Shown here piece by piece: positions 37,009 through 46,828 of a stretch of 64,000 nucleotides of DNA; within the stretch, counting starts at the first letter, position 1, and each line of letters begins with the position of its first letter. Below the pieces are notes generated by a model, which did no database searches, had not been told where the DNA came from, and saw only the letters and a list, made by a program, of their open reading frames with translations. Source of the DNA: Tenacibaculum soleae. GTDB taxonomy: Bacteria; Bacteroidota; Bacteroidia; Flavobacteriales; Flavobacteriaceae. Location of the stretch: the NCBI RefSeq assembly GCF_001693415.1, contig NZ_MAKX01000001.1, positions 1,196,047-1,260,046 on the forward strand, given 5' to 3'. The position numbers and the translations under genes were made by a program.

Positions 37009-37710
37009 TTAAGTGTGCATATGTTTTAAGTATTTTTTCTCTAAATCTTGAAAAGAGACTTGATCAGATTTCATTAAATCAACTAAGAGACCTTCTTTCA
37101 TGATTCCTATGTGAGTACCTGTATCTTTGGCGCGAAAAAGATCGTGAGTCGCCATTAAAATGGCGACTTTTTGTTCTTTCATCTCTAGTAAAAGTTGTGA
37201 AAATTCATTACTTGCCTTAGGATCTAATCCAGATGTAGGTTCATCTAAAAGTAAAATTTTAGCTCCTTTTGCTCTTGCTAAAGCAATACCTACCTTTTGT
37301 CGCATTCCTTTAGAGTAGCTACTTACTCTTTTTAAGATGAAATCTTCTTGCAGCCCTGATTGTGAAAGTAAAAAAGCTAATTCATCTTTCTTTTGATTTC
37401 CACCTTGAAGACCACAAAAAAAGTGAAGATTTTCAAGTCCTGTCATATCTTGATACAATTGAAGATTTTCTGGGATATAAGATAGCCATTGTTTTGTTTT
37501 TTGTGGGTGCTTTTCAACATCAAAACCATTAACAAAAGCATTTCCAGAAGAAGGGTCAATAAAATTTAAAAATAAGTTTATAGTTGTTGATTTTCCAGCA
37601 CCATTTGCCCCAAGCAGGCAAAAAATTTCGCCTGCTTCTATTTTTAAATTTAATGAGTCTAGTGCGGTGAAATCACCGTATCTTTTTGTGAGATTTTTAG
37701 CTTCTAGCAT
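37009..37710 (-). CDS. ABC transporter ATP-binding protein (ABC-2/NosF type)
   Basis: A 233-residue ATPase with Walker A GANGAGKSTT near residue 35, signature SYSKGMRQKVGIALA near 131, Walker B ILLLDEPTSGLDP near 152 and H-loop ATHD near 188. It is the CcmA/NosF-like subfamily paired with DUF3526 permeases. It starts 12 bases after the DUF4374-like gene and likely shares the operon promoter far upstream. Confidence 0.93.
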   Translation of the reverse strand: MLEAKNLTKRYGDFTALDSLNLKIEAGEIFCLLGANGAGKSTTINLFLNFIDPSSGNAFVNGFDVEKHPQKTKQWLSYIPENLQLYQDMTGLENLHFFCGLQGGNQKKDELAFLLSQSGLQEDFILKRVSSYSKGMRQKVGIALARAKGAKILLLDEPTSGLDPKASNEFSQLLLEMKEQKVAILMATHDLFRAKDTGTHIGIMKEGLLVDLMKSDQVSFQDLEKKYLKHMHT

Positions 37711-37722
37711 GTGGTTAAATGG

Positions 37723-38937
37723 TTATTTTTTTAAATCTTCTATACCTGAGATATAACCTCCAGTAGAAGTAAATAATTTACTAGAAGTATTCGAGGTAGT
37801 ATCAAAACTAAATACAGCATTTTCATCATTGGTAGCTGTTGTAAATAGTAATTTATTATCCTTGTAAGGAAGAATTATCATTCTACGAGAACCGTAAGTT
37901 GTTGGAAGCCCTGGTACAGCACCTAAACTTGATTTATTTTCTAGGTCTAACTCAAAATATTTAAACTGTGGCTCACCAGTTTTAAATTCATAAAAATCAG
38001 TTTCGTCTTCAACCTTTGCGGTAAAGCTTCTACCATTAGGTGTTTGATAAATTCCGTAGCAAACATTTCCTGTAGCATTTTGCATATCCATAAAATAGTT
38101 TGGGTCAAAAGAAGTTTGTCCGTTACTTATTTTTAAGAGACCACTAGGGCTGTTACCTCCACTTAGTTTAGTTCCTAAACCTTGTACGTAAATATCGCCA
38201 TTACTAGCTTTAATCATTCCAGTATTAGCTGCTTGTCCACCAAAAACCATCCCTGTTCTCTTATCTGCTATAATTTTTTCTACTACTTTTTGGTTTAAAT
38301 CAATTACAGCAACATAAGCAGAGTCGTTTAAAGGAGCAAAATTGTTTTCGTAATGCAAGCCCATAAATAATTTACTGTCTCGTGCCATCATATCTAAATA
38401 GTAAGTACGAGTAGCTTCAGGAAATCTTTTGGTAATTGAAGTTAAAGGAACTTCTCCTGTAATACGCATTGTGGTAGGGTTAAAAATAATAAGTTTTGAA
38501 ATACCACCAGCAACAGATGCGTAAGCAACACTTTCACTTTCAAAATAAACTGTAGAAAAAGTATTAGCACCAGGAACTACAATTCGTTCTTCTTCAATAG
38601 TATCTCAATTTTCGTTAAATGAATATTTAACTAAAGCTGCAGGAGCCCCAAAAGGTGAAGCGTATAATGCTTTGTTGTAAGAAACAGTACCTGAATTTCC
38701 ATTTAATTCTAAAGCCTTCTCATTTCCTATGGTCGAAAAATTTAAATCTTCAACACCTTGTATATATGAGGTTTGATTAGGCCATGCACCACTTACGGTA
38801 GTAATACCAAAGTTTAAAGTAATAGGATTCGGGTCACCTTTTTTAGTAGGAGTATCATCACTACATCCTATTAATGTTATAGTTAAAGCGATGTAAAATA
38901 ATAGTGCTGTGATTTTCTTAAAAAATTGTTTTTTCAT
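37723..38937 (-). pseudogene. DUF4374-like lipoprotein interrupted by one in-frame TGA
   Basis: Two pieces in the same frame, 38937-38605 (110 residues with lipobox LIGC) and 38469-37723, join through 45 open codons. Only codon 111 (TGA at 38605-38607 on the minus strand) stops the frame. Removing it gives one 404-residue lipoprotein with a propeller-like fold (VKYSFNEN stop DTIEEERIVV, later YASVAGGISKLIIFNP). This length and the place between a TonB receptor and an ABC transporter fit DUF4374 proteins, which accompany siderophore or metal uptake. It is either a recent nonsense mutation or a base-call error. Confidence 0.8.
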
Positions 38938-38986
38938 TTTTTCTACTGTGTTTAATCTCTCGTTTTTTTCGAGTTTAAGGGGTAAT

Positions 38987-41311
38987 TTATTTAATAAAGG
39001 TTCTGAGTGTTATGCTAAATGCCCTTCCTGGACGTTGTGCACTAAAATTGTCGAATACTTTTTTGTCGAAAATATTAGTGATTTCTGAGGTAACCGCCCA
39101 ATGATTAGAAGGGTGTGAAATAGTTACCCCTAAGTTTTGAGTAAATTGAGAAGGAATTATATTTTTAAAATCTTTATTTCCGTCTACTGCCCAATAAAGG
39201 TAAAATTCATTAACGTAGTTAGCAGACCACCAAAATGAAATATTATTTTTTGTACTTAGAAATTTCTTTCTATGATATCGAATCTCTCCATTTCCAAATA
39301 AATATGGAGTATTAGGAAGCCTTGCGTTGAAATAACGATTGTTTACTGCTCCTGTAGTACTTTTAGAAGAACGATTTCTTAAATCTTGGTAAGTCGCGTT
39401 TGCTTTTATATCAAGAGTTTTGAATGGGCGATAGCGTATTTCTGTATCTATACCTAGAGTACGTGATTTTAGTAAATTTTTATATTGTGCATAAAACTTA
39501 GAAGTACGTAGCCAAATAACGTTATTTGTATTTCGGTAAAAAAGATTGGTATCCCAATTAATTTTTTTTGAGTTTAACTGAAAACCTACATTTAAATTAT
39601 GGCTTTGCTCTGGTTTTAAAAAAGGGTTCGGTTTTACTAATGTGAAATTACCAAAAAGTTCTATTTCATCAGGAAGCCTAGTAGCATATTCGTAAGAAGA
39701 TTTTACCAGAAATTTCTTAGAGAATCGGTATCTAAGAGATTGCAGAAATCCGAAATTTGTAGCTTTTTGTTCGTTCGGAATATATTTTAGATTCTGAATT
39801 GCATAGCCATTAGCATTCATCCAAAAATGCTTTACACCTGTGTAGGTTGTGAAATTTCTTGAAAAATTATGCTCATATGCCAAACCAGTAGCATTTTTTA
39901 AAAGACGGGTAGGGTTTGCAAAAAAGTCTTCTCCATAAAACTCGGCAGCAATAGGGTCTTTTCCTATTCTTTTAGACCAAGCTGAAAATATATTTAAGGT
40001 AAAATTACCTTTTAGCCATGGACTGTATTTTATATTAATTCTGTTTAGGAAGTTTTGCGATGTGAACTTTAAATTATTTCGCGAAGTAGAAATTTCACCT
40101 CCATCTGTTCGTTGACCAAAAACTTTACCATCCCAAGTATAGATATTTAAAGAAGTATCTATAAAATTACTTTTAGTATTGTTATAAGCAGTATACCATT
40201 TGATATCAGTATTATTTAGAATTTCTTTTTTTTCATATTCTAAAGATGTACCTATAGTAGCTTCGTCATAAGTAACTTCTCCGTAAGGCTGCGCCATAAT
40301 TGCATTATGTTGAATATCATCTTTTAGTCCCGAATAACGGATGTTAAAAATGAGGCGGTCAGCATAATTTTTATCATAAACACCAGTGTAAAAGTTTAGT
40401 AAATAATTAGAAAAATTATCATGAAAACGTTTAACAGTTGCAGGTTTTGGATTTCCAAATTCATCAGGAATTTCAACATTTACTTTATAATCATTGTCAG
40501 AATGATTGTAAAATGAATGCACTCCAAATATCCAATTTTTGTTGGTGTTTACGAATTGACCATTTAGATTTACTTTATGACTATTAAATGAGCCAGCTGA
40601 GTAAGAGGCATCGAGGTAATCGGAATATGATTTTCGAGTAATAATACTTACACCACCACCAAGAGCATCAGCTCCTAAGTTAACAGGAACAACGCCTTTA
40701 TAAACTTCTATTTGGTCTATTAAACTTGCTGGTAATGCATTTAATCCTAAACCTGATCCGAAATAAGATAGTGGAATTCCATCTATAAAAAAGGGTATAG
40801 ATTTACCAGTCATTCCGTTCACATAAATTTTTGCATTACTACCAAAACCACCTGTTTGCCTAATATTTACTCCAGGAATTTGTTTAACAATATCACTAGT
40901 ATTTGTATTCCTTTCGCGAAATTTTTTCATCTTTACTATTGATACATTAGCAGTACTTTCTCTTTTTTGTTGAGTTTTTGATTTACTTGTAATGGCTATT
41001 TCGTTAAGTTGGTTTTTCTCAGGTATTAATCCAATCTTAATCTTGTTTTCTTTAGAGGTATTCACTTTTATATAGCTAGTTTCAAAACCTATAAAAGAAA
41101 TTTCTAGTGTGTAATTTGTTTCGGATAATTTATTAAAATAGAAAGCACCATTTTTATTGGTGATGGTTCCTTTGTTTAATTTTAGTATTTGTATATGAGC
41201 TCCGGTAAGAGGGATTTCTTTGTCATCTGTAACTATTCCTGTAATACTCTTATTTTGAGAATACACGTAATTATTTACTAGACAGAATAGTATTAGTTTT
41301 ACAACCTTCAT
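38987..41311 (-). CDS. TonB-dependent outer-membrane receptor, siderophore or metal type
   Basis: A 774-residue receptor. The signal peptide ends at about YVYSQ, followed by a carboxypeptidase-D-like beta sandwich (GIVTDDKEIPLTGAHIQILK, residues 24-105). The TonB plug starts near 120 (VKQIPGVNIRQTGGFGSN, FIDGIPLSYFG, IDQIEVYKGVVPVNLGADALGGG) and a 22-strand barrel ends in ITLRTFIK. It would import a ligand such as a ferric siderophore through TonB/ExbBD. The gene is intact although its two neighbours are broken. Confidence 0.92.
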   Translation of the reverse strand: MKVVKLILFCLVNNYVYSQNKSITGIVTDDKEIPLTGAHIQILKLNKGTITNKNGAFYFNKLSETNYTLEISFIGFETSYIKVNTSKENKIKIGLIPEKNQLNEIAITSKSKTQQKRESTANVSIVKMKKFRERNTNTSDIVKQIPGVNIRQTGGFGSNAKIYVNGMTGKSIPFFIDGIPLSYFGSGLGLNALPASLIDQIEVYKGVVPVNLGADALGGGVSIITRKSYSDYLDASYSAGSFNSHKVNLNGQFVNTNKNWIFGVHSFYNHSDNDYKVNVEIPDEFGNPKPATVKRFHDNFSNYLLNFYTGVYDKNYADRLIFNIRYSGLKDDIQHNAIMAQPYGEVTYDEATIGTSLEYEKKEILNNTDIKWYTAYNNTKSNFIDTSLNIYTWDGKVFGQRTDGGEISTSRNNLKFTSQNFLNRINIKYSPWLKGNFTLNIFSAWSKRIGKDPIAAEFYGEDFFANPTRLLKNATGLAYEHNFSRNFTTYTGVKHFWMNANGYAIQNLKYIPNEQKATNFGFLQSLRYRFSKKFLVKSSYEYATRLPDEIELFGNFTLVKPNPFLKPEQSHNLNVGFQLNSKKINWDTNLFYRNTNNVIWLRTSKFYAQYKNLLKSRTLGIDTEIRYRPFKTLDIKANATYQDLRNRSSKSTTGAVNNRYFNARLPNTPYLFGNGEIRYHRKKFLSTKNNISFWWSANYVNEFYLYWAVDGNKDFKNIIPSQFTQNLGVTISHPSNHWAVTSEITNIFDKKVFDNFSAQRPGRAFSITLRTFIK

Positions 41312-41340
41312 TAAGTTTTTAATATTTAGAACTTCTGTTG

Positions 41341-41631
41341 TTATAATTTTATTTTTTTAATGACTCCTTGTTCTTGCATTTCTTTTAATACGCCATTTTT
41401 TTTTCAGGTAGAGTATATTTATTTAGTAATCTATCAGACTTATCCCATAAGTATTTAGCTTCAGGTAAAAGCCAAAAAGCTTCATCATCATCTTTTTTTA
41501 GTAAACAAGCCGATCCATTTTTTACTTATAGATAATATTTCTTGATTTCTGATTAAAAAATTACTTGTTTCTTCTGTTAAATTAAGCATTTCACGTTCTT
41601 CATTATAAAGTAAAAAGGTTTTCCTTTTCAT
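41341..41631 (-). pseudogene. Small frameshifted gene upstream of the TonB receptor
   Basis: From ATG 41631 the frame reads MKRKTFLLYNEEREMLNLTE then stops early. Joining two other frames at A-runs (near 41514 and 41400) restores LLKKDDDEAFWLLPEAKYLW and then VLKEMQEQGVIKKIKL, ending at TAA 41341, a protein of about 96 residues. Both breaks fall in homopolymer A tracts (one needs a base lost, one gained). It lies 30 bases before the receptor gene. I do not recognise the family. Confidence 0.55.
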
Positions 41632-41746
41632 AACAATTTTTATTTTGTGTGTGTACAAAAATAGATAAGCGAAATTCTCTCTTAACTGTATTTAGTGTTA
41701 TTTGTCTTTTAATAAAACTGTATAAATTTTACAATGAAGTTAGGTG

Positions 41747-42070
41747 TTAGCAAGAAACTCTTATTATTACAAAAGGAGGAGGACGAGAAAATAATTGATT
41801 AGCGGCAATAGTATTTGAGATAAGAAAATTATAGTTTCCTGATTTCTTTATTTGAAGACTATATTTAATTGCTTCAAATGTGTAATCTATAATGTTAAGT
41901 AAAAGTGTGGGAGTTAGGTTGTGTGAAATGATATAATCACAAGTCGTACAACCTAATGAAGGAGAGGTGTCATCGATATGAGATAGCGTGTGAAGTCCTG
42001 CCATTTTCATAGAAATGAAAATAACGAGAAGTAAACAGGTAATGCTATTTTTTAGACGATTACTCTTCAT
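41747..42070 (-). CDS. Small His/Cys membrane-anchored protein (107 residues)
   Basis: It has a hydrophobic N-terminal segment (residues about 10-25) with the signal/anchor LLLVIFISMKMAGLHTLSHI, then DDTSPSLGCTTCDYIISHN, with a CxxC and several His, and a C-terminal SRPPPFV. Short proteins with an HxLSH and CxxC block of this type sit ahead of TonB receptors in Flavobacteriia. Metal binding at the envelope is inferred from the residues. It is the first gene of the minus-strand cluster. Confidence 0.65.
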   Translation of the reverse strand: MKSNRLKNSITCLLLVIFISMKMAGLHTLSHIDDTSPSLGCTTCDYIISHNLTPTLLLNIIDYTFEAIKYSLQIKKSGNYNFLISNTIAANQLFSRPPPFVIIRVSC

Positions 42071-42117
42071 TAAAAAATAATTATGATTTTTAAGTATTTT
42101 TTGTCAAAAGTATGAAA

Positions 42118-42154
42118 CTATTTAAGCTAATGCAACTCAGTTGCGTTTAAATAG
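42118..42154. promoter_or_regulatory. Fur-family-like 7-1-7 dyad ahead of the uptake operon
   Basis: TGCAACT-C-AGTTGCG is a 7-1-7 dyad with one mismatch at its outer edge, the geometry of Fur/Zur boxes. It lies inside a longer inverted repeat (CTATTTAA at 42118-42125 with TTAAATAG at 42147-42154). It is 62 bases upstream of the start of the His/Cys protein, a good place for a repressor. Which regulator binds is unknown. Confidence 0.45.
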
Positions 42155-42354
42155 CTTGCTTGAACAGTGTTAATTTTTAATCTAGTTGATTAATAGGTTT
42201 TTACAGTGGAGAATGCCGTGAAATTATATAATTTTAGGTGTGATTTTATAAAGAAAAAAATGTTTTGTTTTTTGATGCTGTGAGGTAGGATTTTTAATGA
42301 TGATGATACTTCTATTAAGTGTATTTTTCCGAATATAAATAAGAAATCATAGTT

Positions 42355-42534
42355 TTAATAATAACTAAACAATAAAGTATTTTTGTTTAAAGGATGTTTA
42401 ATTATCGACAAAATGATAGTAAAACAAGCTATCAAAATGGTAATTATTAACAATGTTGATACAAGAATCTTCATTTTATATTTTAACACAACAAAAAGAA
42501 TTAATATTAGAGGAAATAAAATTTTAGTTTTCAT
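42355..42534 (-). CDS. Small membrane protein (59 residues), uncertain
   Basis: From ATG 42534: MKTKILFPLILILFVVLKYK, then a second hydrophobic helix VSTLLIITILIACFTIILSI and a short polar tail. It has two transmembrane helices and little else. A TAAATTTG box (minus strand, 42563-42556) lies 21 bases upstream of the ATG, which supports expression. It shares its upstream region with prfA. Confidence 0.4.
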   Translation of the reverse strand: MKTKILFPLILILFVVLKYKMKILVSTLLIITILIACFTIILSIIKHPLNKNTLLFSYY

Positions 42535-42628
42535 TGTAGTTAAATAGAATAAAAACAAATTTACTTAAACAAATTTTAAAAATATTTTAGATAAAAAACG
42601 TAAATTCGCAAACTAGAAAAGCAAGAAG

Positions 42629-43705
42629 ATGTTAGACAAATTAAGAATTATAAAACAACGTTATGATGAGGTATCGGATTTAATAATCCAACCAGACGTT
42701 ATAATGGATCAAAAACGTTACGTTAAATTAAGTAAAGAATACAAAGATTTAGGTAAGGTTGTAAAGAGAGGAGATGAATACAAAAGTCTAACAGATGCTA
42801 TTGAAGAGGCTAAAGAAATTTTAGCTGATGGAAGTGATGCCGAAATGGTAGAAATGGCAAAAATGGAAATGGACGAAGCTAAAGTTCGTATTCCTATATT
42901 GGAAGAAGAAATTAAGTTTTTGTTGATTCCGAAAGATCCAGAAGATGGAAAAAATGCAGTAGTTGAGCTACGTGCAGGTACTGGAGGAGATGAAGCTAGT
43001 TTATTTGCAGGAGATTTATTTAGAATGTACACAAAATATTGTGAAGGTAGAGGGTGGAAAGTTTCTACAGTAGATTATTCTGAAGGAACCAATGGTGGAT
43101 TCAAAGAGATCCAATTTGAAGTTTCGGGTGATGATGTGTATGGAACCCTAAAATTTGAAGCAGGCGTACACCGTGTACAGCGTGTACCACAAACCGAAAC
43201 ACAAGGTCGTGTGCACACATCGGCAGCAACTTGTATGGTTTTTCCAGAAGCAGAAGAATTTGATGTAGAAATAAACCCTAAAGATGTGCGTATTGATTTT
43301 TTCTGTTCTTCAGGTCCAGGAGGTCAGTCAGTAAATACTACTTATTCTGCGGTGCGTTTAACACATATTCCAACAGGATTAGTAGCGCAATGTCAAGATC
43401 AAAAATCACAGCATAAAAATAAAGAAAAAGCCTTTAAAGTATTACGTTCTCGTTTATACGATTTGGAATTAGCAAAAAAGCAAGCCGAAGATGCAGCAAG
43501 AAGAGGTACTATGGTAACTTCAGGAGATCGTTCTGCAAAAATTAGAACCTATAACTATCCGCAAGGTCGTGTAACAGATCATAGAATTGGTTTAACATTA
43601 TACGATTTATCTAACATTGTAAATGGTGATATTCAAAAAATTATTGATGAATTAATGTTAGCAGAAAATACTTCTAAGCTAAAAGAATTAGGAGAGACTA
43701 TTTAA
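42629..43705 (+). CDS. prfA: Peptide chain release factor 1
   Basis: A 358-residue RF1 that ends translation at UAA and UAG. The catalytic GGQ is in [20 protein letters not shown] near residue 230, with [14 protein letters not shown] near 183 and the stop-codon-reading region upstream. Full length. TAAATTCG at 42601-42608 could be its -7 box. It is the last core gene before the genomic island. Confidence 0.96.
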   Translation: MLDKLRIIKQRYDEVSDLIIQPDVIMDQKRYVKLSKEYKDLGKVVKRGDEYKSLTDAIEEAKEILADGSDAEMVEMAKMEMDEAKVRIPILEEEIKFLLIPKDPEDGKNAVVELRAGTGGDEASLFAGDLFRMYTKYCEGRGWKVSTVDYSEGTNGGFKEIQFEVSGDDVYGTLKFEAGVHRVQRVPQTETQGRVHTSAATCMVFPEAEEFDVEINPKDVRIDFFCSSGPGGQSVNTTYSAVRLTHIPTGLVAQCQDQKSQHKNKEKAFKVLRSRLYDLELAKKQAEDAARRGTMVTSGDRSAKIRTYNYPQGRVTDHRIGLTLYDLSNIVNGDIQKIIDELMLAENTSKLKELGETI

Positions 43706-43733
43706 ATTTATTTTTTTGTTTAAAAATAGATAT

Positions 43734-43770
43734 AAAAAAAGCAACCAGAATAGGTTGCTTTTTTTTTTGT
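43734..43770 (+). terminator. Terminator of prfA
   Basis: AAAAAAAGCAACC pairs with GGTTGCTTTTTTT, a strong symmetrical terminator. Confidence 0.9.
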
Positions 43771-43781
43771 GGAGACGCCGA
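43770..43781. other. Possible attachment-site remnant at the island edge
   Basis: GTGGAGACGCCG sits between the prfA terminator and the integrase gene and is GC-rich against its surroundings. Its reverse complement ends in CGTCTCCA, like the 3' end of a tRNA or tmRNA, a common integrase target. There is no cloverleaf here and the other island end is outside the window, so this is a hypothesis. Confidence 0.25.
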
Positions 43782-43944
43782 ATATACTTTAGCTTAATTT
43801 TTATTTGTCAGTAAATCTTTATATGTTGTTCATATATAGGGGTTTGATGGCTTTTTTCATGTCTTGTTAATAACTTTTATACTAATAAGATATAACAAAA
43901 TTATCAACGTTTCTATCAACGCGTATTATTTTAAAATAAAAATT

Positions 43945-45183
43945 ATGAAACACACATTTTGTTTAAGAAAACCAAAAGATGTAAAAGAGACATTAATTAT
44001 ATTTTCTTGCTACTTTAAAAATGAGAAAAAGCAATTCAAATACTCAGTAAGAGAATCTATACTTCCAGATCATTGGGATTTTGAAAATACAAAACCAAAA
44101 AATAAAGGAAAAAACATTGCTATTGACCAAAAACGTATTTCGAGTATTATCAATAAATATTCTGCTGAGTTTAATAGCTATAACGCAAAATGCGAATTAA
44201 GCGAGTTAGAATTTACTAGCGAGCTTTTAAAGAACCATTTTAATAAAGTTTTTGGAAATGTAACGACAAGTAAAACATCTTTTTTTGAAGTCTATGATAA
44301 ATTTATGGAAGAGAAGATAAAACGTAAAGAATGGAAAAAGTCAACAATTAAAAGATATAATAACATTAAGAACTTACTATTAGAGTTTGAAAAAGTAAAA
44401 AAATATAAACTAACATTTAGTAAAATCAATAATACATTCTATACTGAACTAACAGATTTTTGCTATGAATACAAAGATCATTATACAAACACTTTTAATA
44501 GAAACATCGGCTTAATTAAAACATTTTTATTTTGGTGTTTGAAAAAGGAATATACATACAATAGAAAGTTTACTGATTTTAATAAACCCAACCGAGTTTT
44601 AACAAGAGAAGAAGTTTTAAGCTTAGAGAATATTAAAGAGTTATATAATTTTAATTTTATAGAAAAACATTTAGTTGAGATTAGAGATACTTTTATTTTT
44701 CAATGTTTAACAGGAATGAGGTATGGAGAGTTGAAAAGGGTAAATAAAAGAATAATTAATAATAATGATTGTATTTTGTTAAAAGAGGAAAAAGATAGTG
44801 GAAAACCTACTAGAGAGATACCTTTGATGTCTATTTCTAAAGCAATATTAGAAAAGTATGATTATATCCTTCCTCTTAGGACTAATCAGAAAGAAAATGA
44901 TTATATAAAAGTTATTTTAAAAGAAGCTGGTTTCACTCATGAAGTAGAATATACTAGAACTAAAGGAGTAGAACAGAAATTATTTGTTAAAAAGTTTTAT
45001 GAACGTATTTCTACTCATACTGCTAGAAGAACTTTTGTAACTATAATGAGGAATAAAGGAATTCCTGATAAAACGATAATGAGTATTACTGGACATAAAG
45101 ATATTAAAAGTTTTAATATGTATCATCAAGTAGATAATAGTGCTAAAATTGATGCTGTTAAATCTGTGTTTGAAAAATTTTAA
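43945..45183 (+). CDS. Tyrosine recombinase/integrase of the island
   Basis: A 412-residue site-specific recombinase. The start is at ATG 43945 (MKHTFCLRKP), as the 27 codons before it read as AT-rich spacer. There is an N-terminal arm-binding domain (residues 1-100), a SAM-like core-binding domain (about 115-220) and the catalytic domain: Arg in TGMRYGELKR near 258, HTARR near 357-361, GHKDI near 383 and the Tyr nucleophile in MYHQV near 393. It lies 240 bases downstream of prfA in the same direction. Confidence 0.93.
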   Translation: MKHTFCLRKPKDVKETLIIFSCYFKNEKKQFKYSVRESILPDHWDFENTKPKNKGKNIAIDQKRISSIINKYSAEFNSYNAKCELSELEFTSELLKNHFNKVFGNVTTSKTSFFEVYDKFMEEKIKRKEWKKSTIKRYNNIKNLLLEFEKVKKYKLTFSKINNTFYTELTDFCYEYKDHYTNTFNRNIGLIKTFLFWCLKKEYTYNRKFTDFNKPNRVLTREEVLSLENIKELYNFNFIEKHLVEIRDTFIFQCLTGMRYGELKRVNKRIINNNDCILLKEEKDSGKPTREIPLMSISKAILEKYDYILPLRTNQKENDYIKVILKEAGFTHEVEYTRTKGVEQKLFVKKFYERISTHTARRTFVTIMRNKGIPDKTIMSITGHKDIKSFNMYHQVDNSAKIDAVKSVFEKF

Positions 45184-45242
45184 ATACTTAACGGGTAATA
45201 AATTACTCGAAATAACTATATTTGTGTATTAAATTACATGTT

Positions 45243-45557
45243 ATGACTAAGAAGATATCGATCATATTACCGAAATTAGAACGTTTATTAGAAGAAATGG
45301 GAGAGCAAATAAAATTAGCTCGTTTAAGAAGAAAGTTAAGTACTGAACAAGTATCAGAAAGATCTGGAGTTAGTAGAAAAACTCTTTATTCAGTAGAAAA
45401 AGGAAAAAGTTCTGTAAGTATAGGTATTTATATCAAAGTACTAAATGTGTTAGGTTTAGAAAAAGATATTTTACAGGTAGGTAAAGATGATGTGTTGGGT
45501 AGAAAACTCCAAGATATTGGTTTAAGAACTAAAGAACGTGCTCCGAAAAGAAAATAA
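45243..45557 (+). CDS. hipB: HipB-like antitoxin, XRE helix-turn-helix
   Basis: A 104-residue DNA-binding protein from ATG 45243. The HTH is GEQIKLARLRRKLSTEQVSE plus GVSRKTLYSVEKGKSSVS (residues about 17-60), typical Cro/CI-like as in HipB. It has a basic C-terminus (RTKERAPKRK). It would hold HipA inactive and repress the operon. A -7 box TATATTTG lies at 45217-45224. The hipA start is 2 bases past its stop. Confidence 0.85.
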   Translation: MTKKISIILPKLERLLEEMGEQIKLARLRRKLSTEQVSERSGVSRKTLYSVEKGKSSVSIGIYIKVLNVLGLEKDILQVGKDDVLGRKLQDIGLRTKERAPKRK

Positions 45558-45559
45558 AA

Positions 45560-46816
45560 ATGAAAAGAACTATTTATATATATGCTGATTGGTTAACTTT
45601 AAGTGAGCCAGTATTAATTGGAGAATTATATTCGGAGTTATTAAGGGGAAAGGAGATATTCTCTTTTGCATATAATAATGTATGGTTACAATCTGATTAT
45701 GCCTATCAATTAGATCCAGATTTGGGTTTGTTTGAAGGCATACAATATTTGAATGACGATAAATCTAATTTTGGTTTATTTTTAGATTCTTCTCCAGATC
45801 GTTGGGGTAGAGTGCTAATGAAAAGAAGAGAGGCTGCGCTCGCTAGGAAAGAAGAAAGAAAGGCAAATAAATTATTTGAAACTGATTTTTTATTGGGTGT
45901 TTTTGACGGTCATAGAATGGGGGCTTTACGTTTTAAATTGGATAAAGAAGGCTCTTTTTTAAATGATGATGAAAAATTAGCAAGTCCACCATGGACATCG
46001 ATAAGACAATTGGAACAAATAAGTTTACGTTTAGAAGAAGATGATAGCTTAGATGATCCAGATTATTTAAAATGGTTACAAATGTTGGTTTCTCCAGGTT
46101 CTTCTTTAGGAGGTGCAAGACCTAAAGCAAGTGTTTTAGATAACGAAGGCAATTTATGGATAGCCAAATTTCCTAGTAAAAATGATGGAGATGATATCGG
46201 AGCATGGGAAATGGTAACGTATGAATTGGCAATTCAATCTGGTATTGATATGGCAGTTTCAAAAGCTCAAAAATTTAGCAGTAACCAACATACATTTTTA
46301 ACGAAACGTTTTGATAGAACAGTAGAAGGAAAAAGAATTCACTTTGCATCCGCTATGACATTATTAGGGTATACGGATGGTGTAGATGCTTCTTCTGGAG
46401 TTAGTTATTTAGAGTTGGTAGATTTTATTACAAAAAACGGAGCAAACCCAGAAAGTGATTTAAAACAATTATGGAGAAGAATTGTTTTTAGCATTTGTGT
46501 ATCAAATACAGATGATCATTTAAGAAATCATGGTTTTTTATTAACAGAAAAAGGTTGGGAATTGTCTCCAGCTTATGATATAAATCCTGTAGAAACAGGA
46601 GTTGGACTAAAATTAAATATTTCTGAAGACGACAATTCGCTTGATCTTAATCTAGCTACTCAAGTAGCTCCTTATTTTAGAGTAACTAAAGATGAAGCTA
46701 ATATTATAATTAACGATATTATAAAAATAGTTTCTAGTTGGAGGGATTACGCTAATAAATATAAAATTTCGAGATTAGAGCAAGAAATTAAAGCTGATGC
46801 TTTTATGAGAGTTTAA
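45560..46816 (+). CDS. hipA: HipA-like serine/threonine kinase toxin
   Basis: A 418-residue HipA. The Gly-rich loop is SPGSSLGGARPKASV near residues 177-191, where HipA autophosphorylates on Ser; LWIAKFPS supplies the ATP-binding Lys near 200. The catalytic Asp is in NTDDHLRNHGF near 316, and SPAYDINP near 340 is the metal-binding Asp motif. HipA kinases phosphorylate aminoacyl-tRNA synthetases and induce dormancy. All key motifs look intact. It pairs with the HipB gene before it. Confidence 0.92.
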   Translation: MKRTIYIYADWLTLSEPVLIGELYSELLRGKEIFSFAYNNVWLQSDYAYQLDPDLGLFEGIQYLNDDKSNFGLFLDSSPDRWGRVLMKRREAALARKEERKANKLFETDFLLGVFDGHRMGALRFKLDKEGSFLNDDEKLASPPWTSIRQLEQISLRLEEDDSLDDPDYLKWLQMLVSPGSSLGGARPKASVLDNEGNLWIAKFPSKNDGDDIGAWEMVTYELAIQSGIDMAVSKAQKFSSNQHTFLTKRFDRTVEGKRIHFASAMTLLGYTDGVDASSGVSYLELVDFITKNGANPESDLKQLWRRIVFSICVSNTDDHLRNHGFLLTEKGWELSPAYDINPVETGVGLKLNISEDDNSLDLNLATQVAPYFRVTKDEANIIINDIIKIVSSWRDYANKYKISRLEQEIKADAFMRV

Positions 46817-46828
46817 ATTGTAAAAATT

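Noticed and set aside
38605..38607. In-frame TGA as a selenocysteine codon
   Set aside because: No SECIS-like hairpin was seen after it, the family is not known to use selenocysteine, and no Sec genes are in view; a point mutation or base error is simpler.
43770..43781. A complete tRNA gene at the island edge
   Set aside because: Only a short acceptor-like end is seen; the D, anticodon and T arms are absent.
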